Origin: Segetibacter sp.
GTDB lineage: Bacteria; Bacteroidota; Bacteroidia; Chitinophagales; Chitinophagaceae
NCBI GenBank assembly: GCA_028288485.1
Contig: JAQBNO010000163.1
Span: forward strand, 1 to 64,000
Length of the DNA: 64,000 nt
Direction: 5' to 3'
The notes beneath the pieces are model-generated. The model worked only from the letters and a program-made list of their open reading frames with translations. It was not told where the DNA came from and made no database searches. Made by a program: the position numbers and the translations under genes. Numbering within the stretch: position 1 is the first letter of the stretch; each line of letters starts with the position of its first letter. This document shows positions 53,733 to 62,376 of the stretch, piece after piece.

Positions 53733-55610
53733 TCAATTTACTATCAATACCGGTATCTTCAACCTATGCCTTACCTGCTCCACAGTTTCACCATATAAGT
53801 AATCAAAAACGCCGCTATGCCGATGTGCGCCAAGTACCAGCATATTTGCATTCCCCTCTTCAACCAAACGTACAATTTCGGTTATACGATTTCGGTAGCC
53901 TAACCTGCCTTCAACATTGTATCCCTGTACCTGCAACTGCTGTATATACGAATCAAGATGTTGCTGATCTTTTCTTGTTTCGTAATCATCCGATGCTTCT
54001 CCAAGCATTTTTGCTGAAGCGCTTTCAACGATATGCACCAGCAAATATTTTGTTACGTGGTTTCCCTGGCTTAAGGCATGAGCAATAAGCTTTTCATCGT
54101 TTTTTGTAAACTCGAGCGCTACTGCAATGCAATCTACCCTGGGAATGGTAAATTGTTGCAGCACTGCAGGTTCTTTATGCATCCGAACATTGTCTTGCCG
54201 CTGCCTTTTCTTAATAACGGGCAGTATGGTCATCAGCAAAAACAAGACGGTGAACAATATGGCAGCGACAATTATGGTGGTTTTCCAAAGCCAGTTTCCG
54301 TCCTGGGCAAATACCGACCCTACTTCATTAGCAACCATTCTTACATTTAAATAAATAAGGACGCCTGCAATTAACCATGCAAGCATTTTTACATGCCATT
54401 TTATAGCAAAATTGCCCATTGTTTCTTTATCGCTTACGAAATGTATAAGTGGAATTACAGCGAAACCTAACTGCAGGCTAAGTACAACCTGGCTAAGAAC
54501 CAAAAGACTGTCTACCCTTCCTTCGCCAAAAACGAGGATACAGATGACTGCAGGAACAATAGCAAGTAACCTCGTTATTAACCTTCGTATCCATGGATTA
54601 ATTCGCAGGTTAAGGTAACCTTCCATTACTATTTGCCCGGCAAGCGTGCCCGTAACCGTAGAACTCTGCCCCGCAGCAATTAAGGCAATTGCAAACAATG
54701 TGGGGGCAAGTTTATTACCCAATAATCCGTCTAATAAATGATGCGCTTCTTTTAGCTCGGCAACACCGGTATTGCCCGTTTTAAAAAAAACGGATGCAGC
54801 GAGTATTAAGATGGCAGCATTTACAAAAAAGGCGGCATTCAATGCTATAGCGCTATCGAACATGTTATATTTCAGCGCCTTTTTTATGCTGTTATCGTCG
54901 TTTTTTATTTTCCTGGTTTGAACAAGAGCAGAATGCAGGTAAAGATTGTGCGGCATAACGGTAGCGCCAATAATAGCAATAGCAATATACAACGCTTCAT
55001 CGTTTGGAATGGACGGTATAAAACCGGTTACAACTTCCCCTAAATTTGGCTGAGCCATAATTATCTCTGCTAAAAAAGAAAGTGCGATAATCGCTACCAA
55101 AGCAATAATGAAGGCTTCCATTTTTCGTATACCGAGCCTTTGCAGGTATAAGAGTAAAAATGTATCGAGTATAGTGATGGAGACGCCCCATATTAATGGT
55201 AACCCAAAAAGCAGTTGAATACCTATTGCCATTCCCAACACCTCTGCAAGGTCTGTTGCAGCAATAGCCAGCTCGGCAAGCAGGTACAAAGCAAAATTTA
55301 TAAAGCGGGGATAGACTTCGCGATTCGCCTGGGCAAGATCTCTTCTTCGAACGATACCTAACCTTGCACTCAAGCCCTGTAGCAGCAAGGCCATAAGATT
55401 GCTCATGAGCAGCACCCATATAAGTGCATAACCAAAACGTGCGCCCCCGGCAAGGTCTGTAGCCCAGTTGCCTGGGTCCATATAGCCAACACTTATAAGA
55501 TACGCCGGTCCTAAATATGCTAAAATTCTTTTCCAGCCTTTCCTGGGCTTTGTTACATCCACACTTTCGTGTACTTCACTAAGAGATGCTTCCGACGATT
55601 GTTGAACCAT
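53733..55610 (-). CDS. mntH: Nramp-family divalent metal transporter with C-terminal UspA domain
   Basis: The 625-residue protein imports Mn2+ or Fe2+ with protons. The N-terminal 470 residues are an 11-TM Nramp unit with the TM1 metal motif DPGNWATDLAGG near residue 47 and the TM6 motif GATVMPHNLYLHSALVQTR near 215. After KKRQRQDN a cytosolic UspA-like domain follows (about 490-625; VDCIAVALEF, LLVHIVESASA, LVLGAHRHSGVFDYLYG and IPVLIVN), a nucleotide-binding-type fold of universal stress proteins. The gene starts inside the 3' end of the mntR-type gene (32-base overlap), so the two are co-translated. Confidence 0.94.
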   Translation of the reverse strand: MVQQSSEASLSEVHESVDVTKPRKGWKRILAYLGPAYLISVGYMDPGNWATDLAGGARFGYALIWVLLMSNLMALLLQGLSARLGIVRRRDLAQANREVYPRFINFALYLLAELAIAATDLAEVLGMAIGIQLLFGLPLIWGVSITILDTFLLLYLQRLGIRKMEAFIIALVAIIALSFLAEIIMAQPNLGEVVTGFIPSIPNDEALYIAIAIIGATVMPHNLYLHSALVQTRKIKNDDNSIKKALKYNMFDSAIALNAAFFVNAAILILAASVFFKTGNTGVAELKEAHHLLDGLLGNKLAPTLFAIALIAAGQSSTVTGTLAGQIVMEGYLNLRINPWIRRLITRLLAIVPAVICILVFGEGRVDSLLVLSQVVLSLQLGFAVIPLIHFVSDKETMGNFAIKWHVKMLAWLIAGVLIYLNVRMVANEVGSVFAQDGNWLWKTTIIVAAILFTVLFLLMTILPVIKKRQRQDNVRMHKEPAVLQQFTIPRVDCIAVALEFTKNDEKLIAHALSQGNHVTKYLLVHIVESASAKMLGEASDDYETRKDQQHLDSYIQQLQVQGYNVEGRLGYRNRITEIVRLVEEGNANMLVLGAHRHSGVFDYLYGETVEQVRHRLKIPVLIVN

Positions 55611-56268
55611 ATACAGGATTTACAAATAAAGTTTGTGCCAACTGCTGGCTAATAGAAAAGGGAGGAAAATTTTTAATGCGTATCTCGATAGAATTATCGA
55701 AGGAGAACTTTCTTATTACTTCCAATACAGTTCCTATACCGATGTTTTTATGCCTTAATAATTCCAATAATTCGGTTGACTGGCTGCCCACGGCACTCAC
55801 TTCCGCTTCACGGTTCAGTTCAAGGTCGATCAGGTTGATCTGTTTGGTGACCTCCATCTTACCGTTGATGTCAGGAATTGGATCGCCGTGCGGATCAAAC
55901 TTTGGAAAGCTTAAATAAGCATCAAGCTTTTCAATAAGTATAGGGCTGTTGATGTGTTCTAGTTCTTCAGCTATTTCATGCACCTCATCCCAACCGAAAC
56001 CCAGGTTCTGCACGAGGAAATACTCCCACAGCCGGTGCTTACGAACAATTCCAAGCGCTACCTTTCTTCCCTCCTCGCTTAAGGTAAACCCCTGGTAAGG
56101 CTCGTAATTCAGAATTTTTTTGGCTTTCAGCTTTTTCAACATGTCGGTTACCGACGCGGCTTTTGTCTGCAGTTCTGCTGCCAGTTCATTGGTGGTGACT
56201 AGTTCTGTTGAATGCTGAAGATGGTAAATTGCCTTGATATAATTTTCCTCGCTTGTTGAGAAGTTCAT
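55579..56268 (-). CDS. mntR: DtxR/MntR-family metal-dependent repressor
   Basis: The 229-residue repressor has an N-terminal winged helix (SEENYIKAIYHLQ, ELAAELQTKAASVTDMLKKL), a metal-binding dimerisation domain (VRKHRLWEYFLVQNLGFGWD, EVHEIAEELEHI, with His and Glu ligands) and a C-terminal FeoA/SH3-like region. It is upstream of and overlaps the Nramp gene by 32 bases. A palindrome upstream covers its -7 box. It should repress mntH when Mn2+ or Fe2+ is plentiful. Confidence 0.93.
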   Translation of the reverse strand: MNFSTSEENYIKAIYHLQHSTELVTTNELAAELQTKAASVTDMLKKLKAKKILNYEPYQGFTLSEEGRKVALGIVRKHRLWEYFLVQNLGFGWDEVHEIAEELEHINSPILIEKLDAYLSFPKFDPHGDPIPDINGKMEVTKQINLIDLELNREAEVSAVGSQSTELLELLRHKNIGIGTVLEVIRKFSFDNSIEIRIKNFPPFSISQQLAQTLFVNPVYGSTIVGSIS

Positions 56269-56284
56269 GCCAGCTGAAATTAAA

Positions 56285-56302
56285 ATTTAGACAAATCTAA
56301 AT
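56285..56302 (-). promoter_or_regulatory. Predicted MntR operator overlapping the -7 promoter element
   Basis: ATTTAGA-CAAA-TCTAAAT is a perfect 7-bp inverted repeat 16 bases before the mntR start. On the minus strand it contains TAGATTTG (56292-56299), an exact match to the Bacteroidetes -7 box. A repressor bound here would block its own promoter. Confidence 0.7.
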
Positions 56303-56394
56303 ATTTTTTCTATTTATTTCTTTTTTCCTGGAATTAATTTCATTAATCTGCATTGTGTTTAATGCGTAATTTTATTTTGCAATAAATTATTTTC

Positions 56395-57348
56395 ATGAGG
56401 AAATACCTGGTTTCAGTAGTTTTAATAATCGCATTGTTCGCGTGTAAGGATGACAAAACATCGGGTGATGATAAACAAACTGAAGCCTCCGGATTTTACG
56501 CAGCTTACGGTAAGTTGAAATTGCCCTTTTCTGTAACCGATACCAGTATTATCGATGTTGCAGATACCAGTACGATCAGTTACCCAATTTTTACGAAGTT
56601 TATTCCTGACACTATTTTTAATCACCCTTTTGGAAAAGACCGGAAACTAACGATACATCCCATTGGCAAAATTGAGCAAAAGGGCAAGGAAACTTATCTC
56701 GTTACACTTGTTAAAAGCAAAAGCAGGTCGGCCATTTACCTTTCGGTAATCGACAAAGATAAATTCACGACGAGCATGCCATTGGCCATTAGTAATGAAG
56801 ATGAGATTGTTCACTCTGCGGCCATAGATAAAAAACTTACTATCGTTATAAACGACGAATGGACGATAAAGAACGATATCTACTACGAAAGAACGATCTA
56901 CGCATATAATAATGTAGGTATTTTCACGGTTGTTCTTACTGAAACCAACAAAGAAAGAAATACTGAAACTGCAATCCTAAACCCACTGGATACTTTTCCC
57001 AAAAAATATAAATACAGCGGCGACTATGCAAATGGAAGTAAAAAGGTATTATTTATTAGAGATGGACAACGACCCGACGAGTACCGGTTTTTCGTTCATT
57101 TTACCAATGAAAACCAGGATGACCCCTGCGGTGGAGAATTAAAAGGACAGTTTAAAATGGTTTCGGATAAAGCGGGTGTCTATAATGGTAACGGCGACCC
57201 TTGCGTACTTGATCTTAGCTTTTCAGGCAACGAAGTGAGAGTAAAGGAAACGGGCAGTTGTGGAAATTACCGCGGCATCCGGTGCTTCTTCAACGACACT
57301 TACACTAAAAAGAAAGAGCCAAAAACTTCAGCAAAAAAGAAAGTATAA
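56395..57348 (+). CDS. Hypothetical lipoprotein (317 residues)
   Basis: The protein starts MRKYLVSVVLIIALFACKDD with lipobox LFAC, so it is a lipoprotein. The mature part is beta-rich, with regular cysteines near the end (DPCGGELKGQF, GDPCVLDLSF, TGSCGNYRGIRCFF), probably two disulfides, and a lysine-rich tail. I do not recognise the family. It is divergent from mntR; a TTG-N17-TATTTTGC (56353-56380) just upstream may be its promoter. Confidence 0.7.
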   Translation: MRKYLVSVVLIIALFACKDDKTSGDDKQTEASGFYAAYGKLKLPFSVTDTSIIDVADTSTISYPIFTKFIPDTIFNHPFGKDRKLTIHPIGKIEQKGKETYLVTLVKSKSRSAIYLSVIDKDKFTTSMPLAISNEDEIVHSAAIDKKLTIVINDEWTIKNDIYYERTIYAYNNVGIFTVVLTETNKERNTETAILNPLDTFPKKYKYSGDYANGSKKVLFIRDGQRPDEYRFFVHFTNENQDDPCGGELKGQFKMVSDKAGVYNGNGDPCVLDLSFSGNEVRVKETGSCGNYRGIRCFFNDTYTKKKEPKTSAKKKV

Positions 57349-57768
57349 GCTAAAGCGGTTATTTAATAACCGGCTGTTCTACATTTATGCTTCATGTTTT
57401 TTTGCCCGAGGCCGTAGTCTTATACCAGGCATTGTTGCTTCCGATACGCCGAACAGCTCAAATCTAGTTTTTCCGAGCATCGTAACCGTTTTTTGCCTGG
57501 CGCGGTTGAAGGTGCTGGGGCCGTCTAACAGTCCCACTCTTGTACTTATATAACATTGTGCGGCCAACAACAGGAAACAAACGGCATATTAATCTCCTAA
57601 ATCTGCACATTAAATTAACGACACACTTCTTGCTTAGCTCAAAAAAAGGGCTTATTCAATTCTCTCCTTCACTCCTTTATGTACGTATCTTTTTAGCGCA
57701 ATTTCCGGGAAAAAAGAAATTGTTGATATTTCCATATCTTGCAGCCCGTTTGAAAGAAAAAAACTACT
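57349..57768. other. Gap with stem-loop family fragment
   Basis: A word resembling the 62629 element (GCTTCCGATACGCC, then GAACAGCTCAAAT) lies at 57437-57465, and a partial dispersed-repeat end (CACTCTTGTAC) at 57535-57545. No gene is supported. Confidence 0.45.
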
Positions 57769-59424
57769 ATGAACTTCAGAAATTACTCGGTTCCTTACAC
57801 GGTGGATGACCGTTATTCAAAACGTGTAGCTTATTTCTCAATGGAATTTGCTATTCACCAACCTTTAAAAATATATAGTGGGGGACTTGGATTTTTAGCA
57901 GGTTCGCATTTACGTAGTGCTTACGAATTGCGGCAGAATTTAATTGGTATCGGCATCTTATGGAAGTACGGTTATTACGACCAAACGCGTAACCAGGACC
58001 AAAGCCTTCAGCCGATGTGGATGGAAAAAATTTACAGTTATCTTGAAGATACAGGAATAAAATACCAGATCTTAATACACGATTCACCTGTTTGGGTTAA
58101 AGCATATTATTTGGCTCCTACCGTTTTTAACAGTGCGCCTCTCTTCCTGTTATCAACCGACTTGCCCGAGAACGACTATATCTCGCAAACCATTACTCAC
58201 CGGTTGTACGACGGAAACGTATCAACAAAACTGGCACAATCTATCTTGTTAGGTGTCGGCGGCGCAAAATTAATTGACGAGTTAAACTTCAATCCGGAGA
58301 AATATCACCTGAACGAAGCGCACGGCGTTTCTGCAGCTTACTACTTGTTGAATAAATTTAAAAATCTCGAGCAGGTCAGGGAACACCTCGTATTTACAAC
58401 CCATACTCCGGAAGAAGCAGGCAACGAAAAACACGACTTGTATCTTTGCCACAGCATGAGCTTTTTCTGCGGATTAAGCCTTGATGAAGTAAAAAGAGTA
58501 ACCGGCATTGAAGACAGCGTATTCAACCATTCGCTTGCAGCCTTACGTTTTGCAAAAATTGCCAATGGTGTATCACAGTTACACGGTCATGTAAGTCGTG
58601 ATATGTGGAAGCACTACGAAAACATTTGCCCCATTAAATCGATCACAAATGCGCAGAACTGGCTGTATTGGGCCGATAAGCAGTTGTACAATTACATGGA
58701 GCAAGGCAACGATGTGCTTTTCGACGACAGGAAAAAACACCTGAAGAAAAGAGCTTTTGAAATTGTTGCCGATCAAACCGGTAAACTTTTCGATCCAAAT
58801 GTTCTCACCATTGTTTGGGCACGCCGCTTCGCAGGTTACAAAAGAGCCGACCTTATAACAAGAGATATTGAAAGGTTTAAAAAGTTAACGAGTAATACAA
58901 AATACCCGGTGCAAATTATTTGGGCAGGTAAGCCTTACCCACTCGATTACCCGGCAATCTCCGACTTCAATAACCTGGTACATTTAAGCAAAGGATATAA
59001 AAATGTAGCTGTACTGGTTGGTTACGAACTGGGATTAAGCAAACGTCTTAAGCAGGCAGCTGATATCTGGCTTAACAACCCGAGAGTGCCAAGAGAAGCT
59101 TCCGGAACAAGCGGCATGACTGCATGCATGAATGGAGCCGTTAACCTTAGCACCGATGATGGATGGATCCCGGAATTTGTAAATCACGGTAACAATGGAT
59201 TTGTTGTTCCACAGGCTGACTACGAAAAACTGCATGTTCAGGAACAGGATGAACACGATTTAAACAAATTGTACGAAATCCTTGAAAATGAAATTCTGCC
59301 GGTTTATTACGCCAAAAAAGATACCTGGCGCCAGGTAACCAAAAATGGTATGAGAGACGTTCGTTTCCAATTCGACAGTAACAGGATGGCTGACGAGTAT
59401 TACGAAATGATTTACAAATACTAA
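57769..59424 (+). CDS. glgP: Alpha-glucan phosphorylase-family protein lacking the PLP lysine
   Basis: The 551-residue protein belongs to the short, bacterial branch of the glucan phosphorylase family (GT35-like). Recognisable parts are YFSMEFAIHQPLKIYSGGLG near residues 27-46, HLNEAHGVSAAY near 184, VWARRFAGYKRADL near 350 and NNPRVPREASGTSGM near 434. In phosphorylases the segment continues with a lysine that binds pyridoxal phosphate (GTGNMK or GTSGMK). Here the codon is ACT, giving GTSGMTACMNGA. Without that lysine it may not be a phosphorylase; a glucan glycosyltransferase or regulatory role is possible. A terminator follows. Confidence 0.8.
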   Translation: MNFRNYSVPYTVDDRYSKRVAYFSMEFAIHQPLKIYSGGLGFLAGSHLRSAYELRQNLIGIGILWKYGYYDQTRNQDQSLQPMWMEKIYSYLEDTGIKYQILIHDSPVWVKAYYLAPTVFNSAPLFLLSTDLPENDYISQTITHRLYDGNVSTKLAQSILLGVGGAKLIDELNFNPEKYHLNEAHGVSAAYYLLNKFKNLEQVREHLVFTTHTPEEAGNEKHDLYLCHSMSFFCGLSLDEVKRVTGIEDSVFNHSLAALRFAKIANGVSQLHGHVSRDMWKHYENICPIKSITNAQNWLYWADKQLYNYMEQGNDVLFDDRKKHLKKRAFEIVADQTGKLFDPNVLTIVWARRFAGYKRADLITRDIERFKKLTSNTKYPVQIIWAGKPYPLDYPAISDFNNLVHLSKGYKNVAVLVGYELGLSKRLKQAADIWLNNPRVPREASGTSGMTACMNGAVNLSTDDGWIPEFVNHGNNGFVVPQADYEKLHVQEQDEHDLNKLYEILENEILPVYYAKKDTWRQVTKNGMRDVRFQFDSNRMADEYYEMIYKY

Positions 59425-59445
59425 TTAGTTTATAACATATCGGTT

Positions 59446-59476
59446 CAAAAAGCTCACTCAAAAGGTGGGCTTTTTG
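59446..59476 (+). terminator. Intrinsic terminator after the phosphorylase-like gene
   Basis: The arms AAAAAGCTCAC and GTGGGCTTTTT pair with one G-T and end in a T-run (CTTTTTGCTTTT). Confidence 0.8.
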
Positions 59477-59632
59477 CTTTTAGACCTACGTTCATTGGAG
59501 TTGTGCCTGATAAAGTTTAAAGTATTTTTTGTAGCAAGCCGAAGAAAACTATGAAGCTTTTCTACTAATGAACTTGTTTTTACTGTCTTGATTTTTACTG
59601 TTTTTTTGATACCGGCTTTTTGTACTACAAGA

Positions 59633-59760
59633 ATCATCGTTGCTACGCTCAGTTCAACTTTTCATTCTTTGATAGAACTTTGCGTAGCCTTTTTTTTAGC
59701 CTGAGCGAAGCCGAAGGGTACCTGAGCTAAGCCGAAGGGTCGCAATGCTTTCACCTGCAT
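59633..59760. repeat. Stem-loop intergenic element with tandem GAAGCCGAAGGGT units
   Basis: The arms GCTACGC (59642-59648) and GCGTAGC (59682-59688) form a stem. Two units CCTGAGCGAAGCCGAAGGGT (59700-59719) and CCTGAGCTAAGCCGAAGGGT (59721-59740) follow, then CGCAATGCTTTCACCTGCA. The same order recurs at 62629-62756. Confidence 0.65.
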
Positions 59761-59998
59761 CGCTACTGGCAACAAAAGAGTAAAGTTGGTGCCTGTTTTT
59801 ATGGATTGGTATTATAATATTCGCTTCTGGCAACAGTTATTGCATAAAGGAGATAAGCCGGTTGGGTGCCAGGCGAAGGAAGGCATGCTGAAACCAGCGG
59901 GCGGAGTCCCGTTGCAGTAACGAAGCCACGCGGCTTGAGCCATAGATGATCGCGCCAAAACTTTATTTTGCATGGTTTGTGGGCCGCCCAGTAAGGTT

Positions 59999-60019
59999 CC
60001 TTGCGTCGTACACTTGTAC
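59999..60019 (-). repeat. Dispersed intergenic repeat, copy 9
   Basis: On the minus strand it reads GTACAAGTGTACGACGCAAG, a one- to three-base variant of the family core. Confidence 0.65.
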
Positions 60020-60252
60020 TGTATGGCATTGTTCTCCGGGGTGTGCTGTCTCAAACGGGAAACAAATGTAAGTTGCCAGCAGAGGTCGTCCGTCTAGTGC
60101 AGTTTTGTCTTAAGCCACAGCACCACGGTAATAATAATTAATGCATCGATTTGAGCTGGCATATCAATTGCCTTCGATTAGCGACGGTATACGTAATCTT
60201 GTTCACGCATTACTTTAAAAGAGTCCTTTATTAATCTTTTCTTTTTCTCAAT

Positions 60253-61395
60253 ATGTCTTCTTCCAATAAAACCGTTCGCTCAAAGCCGGTAGTTAAAAAA
60301 CTGCAGGTTGATGACAGGCAAAAGTTCCAGCCATTGCCAAAGCCAACAGGGCAATATCCTTTTCGTTTTAAACCTGAAGAACTACAGGATGTTGCGGTAG
60401 GGGGAAAAATGGTTTTCCATATGGTAGGCGATACCGGTAGTGTTCGTCAACCCGAATTCCAGCGGATTGTAGCCAGGGAAATGATTAAGCAATACCAACA
60501 GGCAACATCATCACAAGACCGGCCGCTGTTTCTTTATCACCTGGGCGATGTGGTTTACAATTTTGGAGAAGCGGAACAATATTACCGGCAGTTTTTTGAG
60601 CCTTATAAAGATTATCCCGGCCCTGTATTTGCCATTCCCGGCAATCACGATAGCGATGTTAATCCCGACAGTCTTCATCCATATCGTAGTTTGGATGCAT
60701 TTACCCAGGTTTTTTGTGATACCCGGTCGCGGGAAATTACTTTAGCCGGGGATACCGGCAGGAAAAGTATAACCCAACCCAATCTCTACTGGACGCTTCA
60801 AACACCACTTGCTGATTTTATCGGTCTCTATGGAAATGTACCAAAGTATGGAGTAATTACAGATGAGCAAAAAGATTGGTTCATTTCAGAACTGAAAGCG
60901 GCAGCAACCGAGCGGGCAGAAAAGGCGATTATCGTTTGTTTGCACCACGCGCCATATTCAGCCGACATAAACCATGGCGCAAGTATAGCAATGATACAAT
61001 TTTTGGAGGCGGCCTATAAAGAAGCCGGTGTGAAGCCCGATATCGTTTTTAGTGGTCACGTGCACAGTTACCAGCGTTTTAGCAAACAGTATGATGATGG
61101 GCGCAAAATTCCTTACATAGTTGCCGGTGCCGGAGGTTTTGCCGACTTGCATGCTGTCGCAGCAGTAGACGATCCTGCTTTCCTTGACGATAGCAATTTG
61201 TTTGACAACGTTGTTCTCGATAATTACTGCGACGATAAACATGGATTTCTGAAAATAGCTATTGAAAAAACATCAACTGGGTTACTGATTTCAGGAGAGT
61301 ATTATGCAATGCCCCATACTATGGATACCGGCGCCAGCTCAGCCGCATCCTTCTTTGACCAGTTTACGGTTAACCTGCCTCGTCTACGTGAATAA
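60253..61395 (+). CDS. Calcineurin-like metallophosphoesterase
   Basis: The 380-residue protein has all five metallophosphoesterase motifs: GDTG near residue 59, YHLGDVVYNF near 96, FAIPGNHDSD near 127, CLHHAPYS near 232 and VFSGHVHSYQRF near 268. This indicates a two-metal phosphatase or phosphodiesterase, resembling purple-acid-phosphatase-like enzymes (GHVHSYQR). No signal peptide is seen, and the N-terminus is lysine-rich and low-complexity. The substrate is unknown. Confidence 0.9.
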   Translation: MSSSNKTVRSKPVVKKLQVDDRQKFQPLPKPTGQYPFRFKPEELQDVAVGGKMVFHMVGDTGSVRQPEFQRIVAREMIKQYQQATSSQDRPLFLYHLGDVVYNFGEAEQYYRQFFEPYKDYPGPVFAIPGNHDSDVNPDSLHPYRSLDAFTQVFCDTRSREITLAGDTGRKSITQPNLYWTLQTPLADFIGLYGNVPKYGVITDEQKDWFISELKAAATERAEKAIIVCLHHAPYSADINHGASIAMIQFLEAAYKEAGVKPDIVFSGHVHSYQRFSKQYDDGRKIPYIVAGAGGFADLHAVAAVDDPAFLDDSNLFDNVVLDNYCDDKHGFLKIAIEKTSTGLLISGEYYAMPHTMDTGASSAASFFDQFTVNLPRLRE

Positions 61396-61626
61396 CTAAG
61401 CTGCCGCGTTGCTATTGTTCTTCGAACTTTTAGTGCATTCCGTCTATAAAAATTTATTCATCTCATCACAAATACAGGTAGTAGTCTTCTACTGCTTCGA
61501 GATATGGTCCCGACTTTCTTACTTTTTGTTGTAATTTTAAAACTTACACCAATAATGATTGAGCTTGTAGCTTTTTTCGACAAATTAAAAATGAAACCTT
61601 GGTTGGTTAATTAAATGCATAACTAT

Positions 61627-62376
61627 ATGAATAAACGTCTTATTACTTTTTCTTTGCCTGTTATTATTGTAATTTTTTGCCTTACCCTAATGCAATGCAA
61701 GGTAAATTCAACCGCCGGAACAAAAGGGAATTCGAAAAGTACCCGGGTTCTGGTTGTTGGAGGTGGAAGCTCGCACGATTTCGACAAATGGTACCGGCAA
61801 GCTGACGTGGCAACACTCGAAAGGGACGGCTTTGCTACTGCAACATATACTACCAACATCGATTCGATACTCTATTTTTTGCCAAATGTCGACGTGCTAT
61901 ATATGGTCACCAACCAATCAATCAATAACCAGAATGTGCGAAAGGCAATTTTTGATCACGTAAATTCAGGGAAAGGACTGGTTATCGGTCACGCAGGTTT
62001 ATGGTATAGTTGGAAAGACTGGCCCGAGTATAACCTGCAATTAGTAAGTGGGGGAGCCCGCGGTCATAACCGTTACGGACCATTTGATGTAACTGTTACA
62101 AACGACAATCACCCGGTTACTCAAGGTGTTGATAAAACATTTGGCCTAAAGGATGAGTTATATTATTACATCCCCGATCCGGCGGGTCCGGGCCTCGAAG
62201 TTCTGGCAACCGCCAAGGCTACCACTTCCGATAAGGTTTTCCCTTCAGTTGTTATTGTTAAGCATCCAAAGGCAAGGATCGTAGGCATAGCATTGGGCCA
62301 CGATGGGGCAGCCCACGATTTTGCTCCTTATCAAACCCTATTACGTAATGCCATAAAATGGGCTGCACATAAATAG
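61627..62376 (+). CDS. ThuA-like domain lipoprotein
   Basis: The 249-residue product has a lipoprotein-type signal (MNKRLITFSLPVIIVIFC, then LTLMQC). A ThuA-like (trehalose-utilisation type, glutamine-amidotransferase-like) fold follows, with RVLVVGGGSSHDFDKWY, VDVLYMVTNQSINNQNVRKA, GKGLVIGHAGLWYSW and IVGIALGHDGAAHDFAPYQT. ThuA-like proteins are frequent in Bacteroidota near carbohydrate or sulfatase genes; the activity is not established. ATG 61627 fits the signal better than ATG 61615 four codons upstream. Confidence 0.85.
   Translation: MNKRLITFSLPVIIVIFCLTLMQCKVNSTAGTKGNSKSTRVLVVGGGSSHDFDKWYRQADVATLERDGFATATYTTNIDSILYFLPNVDVLYMVTNQSINNQNVRKAIFDHVNSGKGLVIGHAGLWYSWKDWPEYNLQLVSGGARGHNRYGPFDVTVTNDNHPVTQGVDKTFGLKDELYYYIPDPAGPGLEVLATAKATTSDKVFPSVVIVKHPKARIVGIALGHDGAAHDFAPYQTLLRNAIKWAAHK

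Larger units (their letters stand above)
59425..60252. other. Repeat-rich gap
   Basis: After the terminator the gap holds a stem-loop element (59633-59760) that includes two GAGC[G/T]AAGCCGAAGGGT units, and a minus copy of the dispersed repeat (59999-60019). Minus frames between 59799 and 60054 are treated as chance. Confidence 0.5.

Noticed and set aside
54997-55419. 140-codon minus frame inside mntH
   Set aside because: Out-of-frame shadow of the Nramp region; the real frame has the DPGN and MPH motifs.
57260-57570. Open frames on both strands after the 56.4-kb lipoprotein gene
   Set aside because: They overlap the lipoprotein end or repeat fragments and show no motif.
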